Positions 24,375 to 32,823 of a DNA stretch of 58,877 nucleotides are shown here, piece after piece; the first letter of the stretch is position 1, and the number at the start of each line of letters is the position of its first letter. The notes under the pieces are model-generated. The model was not told where the DNA came from. It ran no database searches and was given only the letters and a program-made list of their open reading frames with translations. This DNA comes from Nonomuraea corallina (GTDB lineage Bacteria > Actinomycetota > Actinomycetes > Streptosporangiales > Streptosporangiaceae). The position numbers were made by a program, and so were the translations under genes. The stretch is from contig NZ_JAPNNL010000024.1 of NCBI RefSeq assembly GCF_027620315.1, forward strand, positions 1 to 58,877, in the 5' to 3' direction.

Positions 24375-25244
24375 GTGCGCTTCATCGACAGCCACATGCA
24401 CCTGTGGCATCTGACCGAGAACAAGTGGTACCCCGCCCTCGACCCGCCAGAGGACTCCGATGACTTCGGCATCGGCGACATGGCCGGTCTGCGGCGCGAC
24501 TACCTGCCCGAGCACTACCGCGCCGACGCCGCAGGCTCCGGCCTCAACGTGGTCGGCGCGGTGCACGTCTCGGCCGTCACCGCCCCCGGCACCCACCTCG
24601 ACGAGGCCCGCTGGCTCGACCGGGTCGCCGCCGGACACGACCTCGTCGGCGCGGTCATCGGCGCCGTCGAACCCGGCGCGGACGCCGAGACCGTCGCCGC
24701 CGACCTCGCCGAGCAGGCCAAGAGCCCGCTCTTCAGAGGCGTCAGGGTGCTGTACGGGTTCGACCCGGCCGACCCGGTCACCCGGCGGCTCGTGGAACTG
24801 CTCGACGCCGGCGCGCACGTCTTCGACGTCGTCGTCCACCCCGGCGAGGTCGACGGCTGGCTGCCCCTGCTACGCGACTTCCCCGGCCTCGCGGTCGTCC
24901 TGGAGCACGCGGGCTGGCCCGACGGCGGCGACCCCGACCAGTTCGCCGCCTGGCGCGACGGCCTCACCAGGCTCGCCGCGCTCGACAACGTCGAGTGCAA
25001 GATCTCCGGCCTGCCCATGAGCCTGCACACGCTCGACGCCGAGACGCTGCGGCCGTGGATCCAGACCTGCCTGGAGGTCTTCGGCACCGGCCGGGCCTTC
25101 TTCGGCAGCAACTTCCCGGTCGACTCGCTCTTCGGCGGCTACGACCAGCTCGCCGAGGCGTACCTGAGCGCCACCGACGGGCTCACCGCCGACGAGCGCG
25201 ACCGGGTCTTCGCCGCCAACGCCGCCCGCCGCTACCGGATCTGA
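24375..25244 (+). CDS. Amidohydrolase 2 family metal-dependent hydrolase
   Basis: 289 residues from GTG 24375, chosen because GAGG at 24362-24365 is properly spaced; GTG 24366 is also possible. FIDSHMHLWHLTE at the N-terminus holds the HxH metal motif. VVHPGEV, VVLEHAGWPDGGD and ending FFGSNFPVDSLFGGYD (candidate metal aspartate) complete a TIM-barrel hydrolase of the lactonase/decarboxylase-like type. It is 9 bases upstream of the LLM oxidoreductase gene, so both are cotranscribed. The reaction may be lactone opening or decarboxylation; not determinable. Confidence 0.85.
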   Translation: MRFIDSHMHLWHLTENKWYPALDPPEDSDDFGIGDMAGLRRDYLPEHYRADAAGSGLNVVGAVHVSAVTAPGTHLDEARWLDRVAAGHDLVGAVIGAVEPGADAETVAADLAEQAKSPLFRGVRVLYGFDPADPVTRRLVELLDAGAHVFDVVVHPGEVDGWLPLLRDFPGLAVVLEHAGWPDGGDPDQFAAWRDGLTRLAALDNVECKISGLPMSLHTLDAETLRPWIQTCLEVFGTGRAFFGSNFPVDSLFGGYDQLAEAYLSATDGLTADERDRVFAANAARRYRI

Positions 25245-25253
25245 GGAGAGGTC

Positions 25254-26255
25254 ATGCACGTCGGATTCACCATGGACATGCGCAACCCGCTCGGGCGGCC
25301 GTGGCGCGACCACTGGGAGGACTGCCTCCACCTCATGTGCGAGGCCGAGGCGATGGGCTTCGACTACGTCATGGTGCAGGAGCACTTCTTCCAGCCGGAC
25401 GGGTACGCGCCGTCCGTGCCGGTCTTCCTCACCGTGCTGGCCGAGCGGACGAGGACCATCAGGATCGGTTCGTACGTCTACATCCTCCCGCTGCACCACG
25501 CGGCCATGCTGGCGCAGGAGACCGCCGTCCTGGACCACCTGTCCGAAGGACGCCTGGACGTGACGGTCGGCTCCGGCCACAGCGCCGCCGAGTACCACGC
25601 GCTCGGCTACTCGCCCAAGACCAGGCCGTCCCGCATGCAGGAGGGCCTGGAGGTGCTCAAGCTGGCCTGGACCCAGCGCCCCTTCAGCTACAGCGGCCGC
25701 TACTACGGCCTCAAGGACGTCACGGTCGCGCCCGCGCCCCTGCAGCAGCCGCACCCGCCGCTCTGGGTGGCCGCCACCGCCCCGCCCGCGGCCCGCCGCG
25801 CCGGGCGGATGGGCGCCAACCTGCACGGCGCCTCCGTCGACCCCGAGTTCCACCAGGCGTACTTCGACGGCCTCGCCGAGGCCGGCATCGCGCGCGATCA
25901 GGTGCGGGTGTCCAACCCGTGGGCCATCACCGTCACGGACGAGAACCCGGACGCCGTCTGGGAGCGCCGCAAGGACTTCATCTTCGAGCGCTGGGACTTC
26001 TACCGGCGCATCCGCGACGAGATGGGCGACCCGGACCTCCAGTACGGTCTGGCCCCGTCGCCCGAGGCCTACCGCGACTACGAGATCATCGGCGATGCCG
26101 ACACCGTCATCGGGACCCTCGAAGCCCTGGTCAAGGACCTCCCGCTGACCGACATCGTGCACTCCGGCCCGGCGGGCGGCATCCCGCCCGAGGAGGCGTA
26201 CGAGGACCTCAAGAGGTTCGCCGACCGCGTGCTGCCGACGCTCAAGAGCTGGTAG
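25254..26255 (+). CDS. LLM-class flavin-dependent oxidoreductase
   Basis: 333 residues. GFTMDMRNPLGRPWRDH at the start, then VPVFLTVLAERTRTIRIGSYVYILPLHHAAMLAQETAVLDHLSEGRLDVTVGSGH is the luciferase-like barrel core. TVAPAPLQQPHPPLWVAATAP is the common active-site strand. Such enzymes oxidise with reduced FMN or F420. A Baeyer-Villiger-type monooxygenase next to a hydrolase would insert oxygen and open the resulting lactone; that pairing is suggested by cotranscription. Transcription ends at a strong hairpin shared with the convergent MaoC gene. Confidence 0.85.
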   Translation: MHVGFTMDMRNPLGRPWRDHWEDCLHLMCEAEAMGFDYVMVQEHFFQPDGYAPSVPVFLTVLAERTRTIRIGSYVYILPLHHAAMLAQETAVLDHLSEGRLDVTVGSGHSAAEYHALGYSPKTRPSRMQEGLEVLKLAWTQRPFSYSGRYYGLKDVTVAPAPLQQPHPPLWVAATAPPAARRAGRMGANLHGASVDPEFHQAYFDGLAEAGIARDQVRVSNPWAITVTDENPDAVWERRKDFIFERWDFYRRIRDEMGDPDLQYGLAPSPEAYRDYEIIGDADTVIGTLEALVKDLPLTDIVHSGPAGGIPPEEAYEDLKRFADRVLPTLKSW

Positions 26256-26261
26256 CCCGCC

Positions 26262-26301
26262 GCCCGCCCCCTCCGTCTGCTGCGCTGCGGAGGGGGCGGG
26301 C
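26262..26301. terminator. 14-bp-stem terminator between convergent genes
   Basis: 26262-26275 pairs with 26288-26301, loop of 12, followed by CCCTTTCAG. It lies 7 bases after the LLM stop. The 3' side of this hairpin is where the sequence copied at the window end begins (see 58745-58877). Confidence 0.85.
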
Positions 26302-26306
26302 CCCTT

Positions 26307-26765
26307 TCAGTCCTGCGGGTAGTAGAGCGTGATCGTCTCGGCCACCACGGCCGGCTTCTTCCCGCCCTCGATCTCCATCGTCGAGCCCAGCACGGCCATG
26401 ACGCCGCCGCTGGCCTCCTTCGCCTCCCGCAGCTCCGTGGTGACCCGCACGCGCGAGCCGACCGGCACCGGGCTGGGGAAGCGGACCTTGTTCAGCCCGT
26501 AGTTGACGGCCATCCGCAGGCCCTCGACGCGGTAGATCGTGCCCACCAGGACCGGCAGCAGCGACAGCGACAGGTAGCCGTGCGCGATCGTGGCGCCGAA
26601 CGGCCCGTCCGCGGCCCGTACCGGGTCGACGTGGATCCACTGGTGGTCGCCGGTGGCGTCGGCGAAGGTGCCGATCCGCTCCTGGCCGATCTGCAGCCAG
26701 TCGCTGGTGCCGAGCGTCTGCCCGGCCTGCGCGGCGAACTCGTCGAGACTCGTGAAGACGCGCAT
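26307..26765 (-). CDS. MaoC-like single-hotdog acyl dehydratase
   Basis: 152 residues from ATG 26765, which overlaps the SDR stop by one base. The hydratase 2 signature is visible: IGTFADATGDHQWIHVDPVRAADGPFGATIAHGYLSLSLLP (about 30-70), with the catalytic Asp and His. The rest is FPSPVPVGSRVRVTTELREA. It should hydrate an enoyl-CoA in the R sense. It is the last gene of the minus-strand operon after the SDR and forms a dehydrogenase-hydratase pair. The fragment repeated at the window end contains its final 17 codons and stop. Confidence 0.88.
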   Translation of the reverse strand: MRVFTSLDEFAAQAGQTLGTSDWLQIGQERIGTFADATGDHQWIHVDPVRAADGPFGATIAHGYLSLSLLPVLVGTIYRVEGLRMAVNYGLNKVRFPSPVPVGSRVRVTTELREAKEASGGVMAVLGSTMEIEGGKKPAVVAETITLYYPQD

Positions 26766-27526
26766 CACATGTGCCTCCCGCCGGCGACCTCCACCGTGAT
26801 GCCGGTGATGAAGGACGACAGGTCGGAGGCGAGGAAGAGGGCGGCGTTGGCGATGTCCTCCGGCTCGCCGATGCGGCCCAGCGGGATGTTGTCGAGCATC
26901 TTCTGCAGCGCCTCCGGGGGCATGGCGGCGGTCATGGCGGTGCGGATCGGGCCGGGCTGGATGGCGTTGACGCGGATCTGGTGGCGGGCCAGCTCGCGGG
27001 CGGAGGCCTTGGTGAGGCCGATCATGCCGGCTTTGGCGGAGCTGTAGTTCGTCTGCCCGAAATTTCCGGCTTTTCCGGAAATGGAGGAGATGTTGACGAT
27101 GGCGCCGCGGCGCTGCTCCCGCATGATCCGCGCCGCAGCCCGGGTGCCCAGCCACGCCCCGGTCAGGTGGACGTCCAGGACCTTCTTGAAGTCCTCCAGT
27201 GTCATCTTCGGCATCGTGGCGTCACGGGTGATGCCGGCGTTGTTGACCAGGACGTCCAGCGAGCCGAAGGCGCTCTTGCACGCGTCGGCCAGCGCCTCGA
27301 CGGCCGCCTCGTCGGTCACGTCGCACGGCACCGCGACGGCCTTGAGACCCTGCGCCTCCAGGTCGGCGGCGGCCTGCTCGGCGCCCTCCGCGTTGACGTC
27401 GCTGACCACCACGGACGCGCCGTGGCGGGCCAGGACCGTCGCGATCGCCAGGCCGATGCCCTGCGCCGACCCGGTGACCACGGCCGCGCGGCCGTCGAGC
27501 AGGTTCATCTCCATACCCATCCTCAT
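26765..27526 (-). CDS. SDR-family 3-oxoacyl reductase-like dehydrogenase
   Basis: 253 residues if ATG 27526 is used; ATGs at 27520, 27514 and 27508 are close alternatives. TGSAQGIGLAIATVLARHGA (about 15-34) is the TGxxxGxG motif, NNAG follows, and SSISGKAGNFGQTNYSSAKAGM has the catalytic Ser, Tyr and Lys. GRIGEPEDIANAALFLASD and ITVEVAGGRH close a FabG-like protein. It likely oxidises or reduces a 3-hydroxyacyl-CoA. It sits between the crotonase and the MaoC gene on the same strand. Confidence 0.9.
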   Translation of the reverse strand: MRMGMEMNLLDGRAAVVTGSAQGIGLAIATVLARHGASVVVSDVNAEGAEQAAADLEAQGLKAVAVPCDVTDEAAVEALADACKSAFGSLDVLVNNAGITRDATMPKMTLEDFKKVLDVHLTGAWLGTRAAARIMREQRRGAIVNISSISGKAGNFGQTNYSSAKAGMIGLTKASARELARHQIRVNAIQPGPIRTAMTAAMPPEALQKMLDNIPLGRIGEPEDIANAALFLASDLSSFITGITVEVAGGRHM

Positions 27527-27563
27527 CTCTCTCTCAGCCCGGCGCGTCGACAGTGCTCGCGCC

Positions 27564-28355
27564 TCACTCGGCCCAGCGGGGTTCGCGCTTCTCGACGAAG
27601 GCGAGGGGGCCCTCGCTCTGGTCATGATGCCCCCACATGCCCACCAGGTGCTGGGTGCCCACCTTGCAGGCGTCCGTCAGCCCCAGTTCCAGCGCCGCCC
27701 ACAGCGCCTTCTTGGTGGCGGCCATCGCGGCGGGGGAGTTGCGGGCGACCTTCTCGGCCAGCTCCTGCGCGGCCTCGCGCAGTCGCTCCGGCGGGTCCAC
27801 GACCTGGCTGACCAGGCCCAGCTCGTACGCCCGCTGAGCGGACATCCGCTCGTGCGAGCCGACCAGCGCCATCCGCATCACCGCCTCGAACGGGATCTTC
27901 TTCGCCAGCCCGATCATCTCGATCGCGGTCACCTGGCCGACGCTCACGTGCGGGTCGAAGAACGTGGCGTCGGAGGCGGCGATCACGATGTCGGCGTCGG
28001 CCACGAAGTGCAGGCCGCCGCCCGCGCAGATCCCGTTCACGGCGGCGATGACCGGCTTGGTGACGTTCTGGTGCCAGGAGGTGAAGTGCAGGTCGAAGTT
28101 CATCAGGCTGTCCTGGTAGCGCTGCATGCCCACGCCGTCGTTCGCCACCTCCGACAGGTCGGCCCCCGTCTGGAAGGCGCGGCCCTCACCGGTGTGCACG
28201 ATCACCCGGACCGACGGGTCGCGGTCCAGCTCCAGCCAGGCCTCGGCCAGCTCGTCGCGCATCGCGTTGTTCATCGCGTTCAGCACCGCGGGGCGGGCGT
28301 TGATCAGCCAGCCGACGCGGCCGTGCCGCTCCACCTTGATGGTCTCGTACGTCAT
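27564..28355 (-). CDS. Crotonase-family protein lacking the usual glutamate pair
   Basis: 263 residues from ATG 28355, with GAGAGGGA upstream. The crotonase fold is clear (TGEGRAFQTGADLSEV and AAVNGICAGGGLHFVADADIVIAA). At the two positions that hold catalytic glutamates in enoyl-CoA hydratase there are histidines (GGGLHF and DPHVSVGQV), so it may do other chemistry such as hydrolysis of a diketone or isomerisation. It is close in sequence to the crotonase at 32092. It is downstream of the ACAD in the operon and upstream of the SDR. Confidence 0.85.
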   Translation of the reverse strand: MTYETIKVERHGRVGWLINARPAVLNAMNNAMRDELAEAWLELDRDPSVRVIVHTGEGRAFQTGADLSEVANDGVGMQRYQDSLMNFDLHFTSWHQNVTKPVIAAVNGICAGGGLHFVADADIVIAASDATFFDPHVSVGQVTAIEMIGLAKKIPFEAVMRMALVGSHERMSAQRAYELGLVSQVVDPPERLREAAQELAEKVARNSPAAMAATKKALWAALELGLTDACKVGTQHLVGMWGHHDQSEGPLAFVEKREPRWAE

Positions 28356-28374
28356 GCCGATGTCCCTCTCGTGT

Positions 28375-29511
28375 TCAGACGATCTCGCGCTCGAGCACCC
28401 CGGCGAGCGCGGCCACGTGCTCGCCGGCCTCCCCGAGCAGGTGAGCGCTCGTACGTGCCCGCTTGAAGTACAGGTGGGCGTCGTGCTCCCAGGTGAAGCC
28501 GACGCCGCCGTGGAGCTGGATCGTCTGGGCGGTGACCCAGGACGCGGCCCGGCCCGCCATGAGCGCGGCCACCCGCGAGTCGCGGGCGAGCGCCTCACCG
28601 TCCGCGCGGGTGGCGGTGTAGACGGCGGAGCGCGCGGACTCGACCTTGATCAGCGCGTCGGCGAGCCGCTCCTTGACCACCTGGAAGGAGCCGATCGGGC
28701 GGGCGAACTGGATGCGCGTCTTCGCGTACGCGACCGTCAGGTCCAGGCAGCGCTGCGCGACCCCGGTCTGCTCGGCGGCGAGCAGCGCGCGCGACACGTC
28801 GGCGGCCGAGGCCAGCGCGTCCGCGCAGCCGGCCGGGCCGACGAGCACGGCCGGCGTGCCGTCGAACGCGATCCGCGCCATCTTCCTGGTCAGGTCCAGC
28901 GTGACCAGCGGCTCCACGACCATTCCCGCCGCGCCCCCGGAAGGCCCGCCCGGAGCCGCGTCGCGCTCGACCGCGAACACGCCCGGCCCGTCCGGGGTGT
29001 TCGCGACGACCAGCAGAAGGTCCGCGGTGGCGCCGTCCACGACATGGGTCTTGACCCCGTGCAGCCGCCAGCCGTCGCCGTCGCGGCGGGCGGTGGCGCG
29101 GACCGCCGCGACGTCCCAGCGCGCGCCGGCCTCCGCCAGCGCCACGGTGGCGGTCAGCTCGCCGCGGGCGATGCGCGGCCCGTACGCGCCGAGCGCGGCC
29201 TCGTCGCCCAGCGCGAGCAGCAGCGGCACGGCCAGCGTCGCGGTGCCGAACAGCGGCGAGCAGGCCAGCCAGGCCCCGCACTCCTCGGCGGCCACGGCGA
29301 ACTCCGCCGCGCCGAGCCCGCTCCCGCCGCACCGCTCCGGCAGCATCAGGCCGGGCAGGTCGAGCTGGACCAGGGCGCGCCAGGTGGGCTCGTCCCACCC
29401 CGTCCCGGTCAGCATCGCCGCCCGGACCCGGGCCGAGGCGCTGACCTGCGACAGCGCGCCCCGCACGCTCTCGCGGAACTCTTCGAGGTCCTCTTCGGAG
29501 GTAACGGTCAC
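28375..29511 (-). CDS. Acyl-CoA dehydrogenase homologue, probably the non-catalytic partner subunit
   Basis: 378 residues. The ACAD pattern is present (LVQLDLPGLMLPERCGGSGLGAAEFAVAAEE and KTRIQFARPIGSFQVVKERLADALI), and HGGVGFTWEHDAHLYFKRA. The C-terminus ends TSAHLLGEAGEHVAAL without the GGT/GEGT-plus-acidic base motif, unlike the active ACADs here. Such half-enzymes in actinobacteria work as one half of a two-subunit ACAD, for example in sterol catabolism. The complete ACAD at 32820 is a plausible mate. The start overlaps the CoA-transferase stop by 4 bases. Confidence 0.82.
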   Translation of the reverse strand: MTVTSEEDLEEFRESVRGALSQVSASARVRAAMLTGTGWDEPTWRALVQLDLPGLMLPERCGGSGLGAAEFAVAAEECGAWLACSPLFGTATLAVPLLLALGDEAALGAYGPRIARGELTATVALAEAGARWDVAAVRATARRDGDGWRLHGVKTHVVDGATADLLLVVANTPDGPGVFAVERDAAPGGPSGGAAGMVVEPLVTLDLTRKMARIAFDGTPAVLVGPAGCADALASAADVSRALLAAEQTGVAQRCLDLTVAYAKTRIQFARPIGSFQVVKERLADALIKVESARSAVYTATRADGEALARDSRVAALMAGRAASWVTAQTIQLHGGVGFTWEHDAHLYFKRARTSAHLLGEAGEHVAALAGVLEREIV

Positions 29512-30746
29512 GGCCTCTCCTCACTCGTCCGTACGTCCTCACTCGTCCGTACGTCCTCACTCGTCCGTACGGCGCCCTCGTCGCGCAGCTTCGCGATGGC
29601 CGTCGCGTCGTAGCCCAGCTCCCGCAGCACCGCCTCGGTGTGCTCGCCCAGACCTGGTACCGCGCCGGCGGGCGGCTGCCAGGCGGCGGTCACCGGCGGC
29701 GCGAGCGGGGCGGCGACCGGCCCGGCCGGCGCGTCCACCGTCAGCCAGCGGTCGCGGGCCACGAGCTGGGGGTGCTCGACGACCGCGGCCAGGTCGTTGA
29801 CGAGCCCGCAGCCGATCCCGGCGGCGTGCAGGGCGTCCACGGCGCGGTCGGCGTCCATCGCCCCGATCGCGCCGGCCACCAGGGCGTCGATCGCGTCGCG
29901 GTGCGCCACGCGGGCCTGGTTGGTGGCGTACCGGGGATCACCGGCCAGCTCCGGCCGCCCCAGCACCGACGTGGCGAGCTTGGCCCACTCGCGGTCGTTC
30001 TGCACGCTCACCGTCACCAGCCGCCCGTCGGCCGCCCGATAGGCGTCGTACGGCGCGATGGCCGGATGGCTCATCCCGGGCGCCAGCGCCGGCTCCGCGC
30101 CGTGCCTGCGCACCACCAGCGGGTAGCCCATCCAGTCGGCCATCGCGTCCAGCATGGACACCTCCAGCACGCACCCCTCGCCGGTGGCGGAACGCCGCAG
30201 CAGCGCCGCCAGCACGCTGGAGAAGGCGAACATGCCCGCCGCGATGTCGGCCACCGCGATGCCCGGCTTGACCGGCTCCCGCGGGCTGCCGGTGATCGCC
30301 GTCAGCCCGGACTCCGCCTGGACGAGCAGGTCGTACGCCTTGCGTCCGGCGTAGGGTCCGCCGGCGCCGTAGCCGGAGATCTCGCAGACCACCAGCCGCG
30401 GGTGGAGGGCGCGCAGCGAGGCGCCGTCCAGGCCCAGCCGGGCGGCGGCGCCCGGGACCAGGTTGTGCGTGAACACGTCGGCCCTGGCCAGCAGCTCGCC
30501 GACGACCTGCCGGCCGCCCGGGTTCTTGACGTCGACGGCCAGCGACTCCTTGTTCCTGTTGGCCCAGGCGAAGTGCGCCCCGGTGCCGTTGGCGTGGGTG
30601 TCGAAGGCGCGGGCGAAGTCGCCGCCGTCGGGCCGCTCCACCTTGATCACCCGGGCGCCGAGGTCGGCGAGCTGCCGGGTGGCGTACGGGGCGGAGACGG
30701 CCTGCTCCATCGAGACGACCAGCACGCCGTCGAGCGGTCTGGTCAT
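29508..30746 (-). CDS. CaiB/BaiF family (class III) CoA-transferase
   Basis: 412 residues from ATG 30746, overlapping the dehydratase stop by 4 bases. LDGVLVVSMEQAVSAPYATRQLADLGARVIKVERP and AYDLLVQAESGLTAITG with the catalytic aspartate identify the family. It may load CoA onto the pathway acid. The C-terminus is unusual: a six-residue tandem VRTSED repeated about three times (bases 29520-29571) just before the end. It belongs to a five-gene operon of dehydratase, CoA-transferase, ACAD, crotonase and SDR, with the MaoC gene last. Confidence 0.88.
   Translation of the reverse strand: MTRPLDGVLVVSMEQAVSAPYATRQLADLGARVIKVERPDGGDFARAFDTHANGTGAHFAWANRNKESLAVDVKNPGGRQVVGELLARADVFTHNLVPGAAARLGLDGASLRALHPRLVVCEISGYGAGGPYAGRKAYDLLVQAESGLTAITGSPREPVKPGIAVADIAAGMFAFSSVLAALLRRSATGEGCVLEVSMLDAMADWMGYPLVVRRHGAEPALAPGMSHPAIAPYDAYRAADGRLVTVSVQNDREWAKLATSVLGRPELAGDPRYATNQARVAHRDAIDALVAGAIGAMDADRAVDALHAAGIGCGLVNDLAAVVEHPQLVARDRWLTVDAPAGPVAAPLAPPVTAAWQPPAGAVPGLGEHTEAVLRELGYDATAIAKLRDEGAVRTSEDVRTSEDVRTSEERP
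29520..29571 (-). repeat. In-frame 18-bp tandem repeat at the end of the CoA-transferase gene
   Basis: Two perfect copies of an 18-base unit (29520-29537, 29538-29555) and a 16-base third copy (29556-29571). It encodes the VRTSED repeats and keeps the frame. Confidence 0.9.
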
Positions 30747-32017
30747 GTGCGGGAGAAGTGCCGGATCGCGGCCTGCAGGGACTCGTCGAGCGTGGTCGCG
30801 CCGCCCATCGGCGCGGGCAGGGTGACCGGGCCGTGCTCGCGGCTGGGCAGCAGGATGGTGGCGGTGGCCGGCGCGGTGACCTCGCCGCGCTGGTTCGTGG
30901 CGGCCAGCTCCAGGTCCACCGCCGGGTGGACGCCGTTGCCGTCCTCCATGAGGTGCTTGCGCACCACCGTGCCGGTGATCCACTGGGCGTCGCCGACGTA
31001 GTTGAACTTGCGGAACTCCACCCGGATCCGCCACAGCCAGGCGTCGTCCCCCATCCAGTCGGTGCAGGCGTGGATCATCCACGTCTCGCGCATCCGCCCG
31101 TAGTCGAAGGTGGTCGGGTTGCCGGAGCGGCGGGCGAACTCGGGGTCCCAGTGGACCCGCTGCATCGCGTCCCACACGCCCAGGTCGTCGCGGTGGTAGA
31201 AGCGGGGGATGCGCTGCCGGTTGCGGTGGCCCAGCCGCAGCGGCGCGACCCCGTACACGCCCATCCCCATGCCGGTGTGCCAGCACACCATGTCGGTCAC
31301 CGTCAGCGGCCCCTTGACCAGCGGGGTGATCGCCTCGCCCTCCTGGACGTCCTCGAACCAGCGCGGCTCGGCGCCGCGCGCCCGCTCGGCGGCGTACTGG
31401 GCGTCGATCTCGGCGATCTTCTCCTCGGTCCACGGCTCGATCGCGACGTCGTCGTACTTCTTGCGCTTGCGCGCCTCGTCACGTTCGGTACGGATCATCA
31501 GCCGGTACTGGCCGGCCAGCGGGGTGCCGTCGGCGGTGGCGAAGACGTTGGCGTTCCACTCGTGCACGGCCCGGCCGCTGAACTCGCTGGGCTTGTCGAG
31601 CACGCCCACCAGCGCGTTGCGCCGGTGCACGGTCTGGCCCGCGTGGAGCGGGTGCCACCACTCGCGCTCGCAGGCCGAGTAGAAGGCGTGCACGCCGCGC
31701 AGCGGGTCGCCCCTGACCTCGTCCTGCCGGGCCAGATCGGCCTCGGTGAGCACGTCCTCGCCGATCAGGCTGTCGCCGCCGACCAGCGGCGGCGGGGCGA
31801 TCGGCTGCCCCCAGCGGGAGCGGGCGGCGTGGCCGGGGTCGCACCACAACGGGTTGTCGTCGCCGTAGGAGCGAGCCACGATCCGGAACGCGTCGGTGCC
31901 GGGACTCAGGTAGTGGGGCGGGACGGGGTTGGGCTGGGGGATGCCGATGCGTGCCCGGAGCGCCTCCACCCCCTCGTCCGTGATCCGGGGGCGGGTCTTC
32001 TCTTCCGTCGGAGCCAT
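30743..32017 (-). CDS. Large hotdog-fold acyl dehydratase (FAS1-like dehydratase domain)
   Basis: 424 residues. The N-terminal part (PVPPHYLSPGTDAFRIVARSYGDDNPLWCDPGHAARSRWG) is a hotdog domain with the D-x-N-P-L-x motif. A middle segment has ARKRKKYDDVAIEPWTEEKIAEIDAQY, and the C-terminal half is a second hotdog (TPLVKGPLTVTDMVCWHTGMGMG, then FDYGRMRETWMIHACTDWMGDDAWLWRIRVEFRKFN). Proteins of this type are annotated as acyl dehydratases of unknown substrate. It is the first gene of the minus-strand operon, divergent from the crotonase/ACAD pair. Confidence 0.75.
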   Translation of the reverse strand: MAPTEEKTRPRITDEGVEALRARIGIPQPNPVPPHYLSPGTDAFRIVARSYGDDNPLWCDPGHAARSRWGQPIAPPPLVGGDSLIGEDVLTEADLARQDEVRGDPLRGVHAFYSACEREWWHPLHAGQTVHRRNALVGVLDKPSEFSGRAVHEWNANVFATADGTPLAGQYRLMIRTERDEARKRKKYDDVAIEPWTEEKIAEIDAQYAAERARGAEPRWFEDVQEGEAITPLVKGPLTVTDMVCWHTGMGMGVYGVAPLRLGHRNRQRIPRFYHRDDLGVWDAMQRVHWDPEFARRSGNPTTFDYGRMRETWMIHACTDWMGDDAWLWRIRVEFRKFNYVGDAQWITGTVVRKHLMEDGNGVHPAVDLELAATNQRGEVTAPATATILLPSREHGPVTLPAPMGGATTLDESLQAAIRHFSRT

Positions 32018-32052
32018 GTAACCTGTCCGCCTTCTCTCGCCTTTTCTTTGCT

Positions 32053-32066
32053 ATCTTATATATAAC
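32053..32066. promoter_or_regulatory. AT-rich divergent promoter with weak copy of the shared element
   Basis: ATCTTATATATAAC within the 74-base gap between the divergent dehydratase and crotonase starts. It fits only about 6 of 10 positions of ATCnTTnnAAnGAT, but the context is identical to the good copies. The AT-rich box may also supply -10 elements in both directions. Confidence 0.35.
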
Positions 32067-32091
32067 TATGGCTCAGAGAACAGGGGGTCGG

Positions 32092-32823
32092 ATGGCGTAC
32101 GAGACGCTGGCGGTCGAGCGCCGCGGCCCGGTCGGATGGCTGGAGTTCGACCGGCCGCGGGCCGGCAACGCCATGGACGCCGCGATGATGGCCGAGCTGC
32201 CGCGCGCCTGGCGCGAGCTGGACGCCGACGACGACGTACGCTGCATCGTCGTCACCGGCCGCGGCCGGGCCTTCCAGACCGGGCTCGACATGGCCGCGCT
32301 CGCCCGCGACCCCGCCAGCCTGCGCGAGTCCAGCCGCCGCACCCGCGCCGGCGACCTGCAACTGACCGGCTGGCACCTCGGCGTCCGCACCCCCGTCGTG
32401 GCCGCGGTCAACGGCGTCTGCGCGGGCGGCGGGCTGCACTTCGTGGTCGACGCCGACATCGTGCTCGCCGCCTCCACCGCCACCTTCCTCGACCCGCACG
32501 TCAGCGTCGGCCAGGTGAGCGCCTGGGAGGCGATCGGCCTGGTGCGCCGCATGCCGGCCACGGCCGCCGCCCGGCTCGCGCTGATCGGCGTCCACGAGCG
32601 GCTGGACGCGGCTCGCGCGTACCAGCTCGGGCTGGTCGGCGAGGTGGTCGAGCCCGACGCGCTGCGGGACGCGGCACAGCGGGTCGCCGAGACCGTCGCC
32701 GCCGCCGACCCCGCGCACGCCCGCGCGCTCAAAGAGGCCCTGTGGCGCGCCCAGGAACTCGGCCTCACCGCCGCCAGAACCCAGGGGCCACGCCATCACG
32801 ACGACGGGGAGACCCACCCATGA
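32092..32823 (+). CDS. Crotonase-family protein, paralogue of the one at 27564
   Basis: 243 residues from ATG 32092, preceded by CAGGGGGTCGG; a start at 32068 would be nearly leaderless. RGRAFQTGLDMAALARD and AAVNGVCAGGGLHFVVDADIVLAA identify the fold. Like its paralogue it has His at both catalytic-glutamate positions (GGGLHF, DPHVSVGQV). The two copies read on opposite strands around the dehydratase/CoA-transferase genes, which suggests local duplication. The stop overlaps the ACAD start (ATGA), so the two are translationally coupled. Confidence 0.85.
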   Translation: MAYETLAVERRGPVGWLEFDRPRAGNAMDAAMMAELPRAWRELDADDDVRCIVVTGRGRAFQTGLDMAALARDPASLRESSRRTRAGDLQLTGWHLGVRTPVVAAVNGVCAGGGLHFVVDADIVLAASTATFLDPHVSVGQVSAWEAIGLVRRMPATAAARLALIGVHERLDAARAYQLGLVGEVVEPDALRDAAQRVAETVAAADPAHARALKEALWRAQELGLTAARTQGPRHHDDGETHP

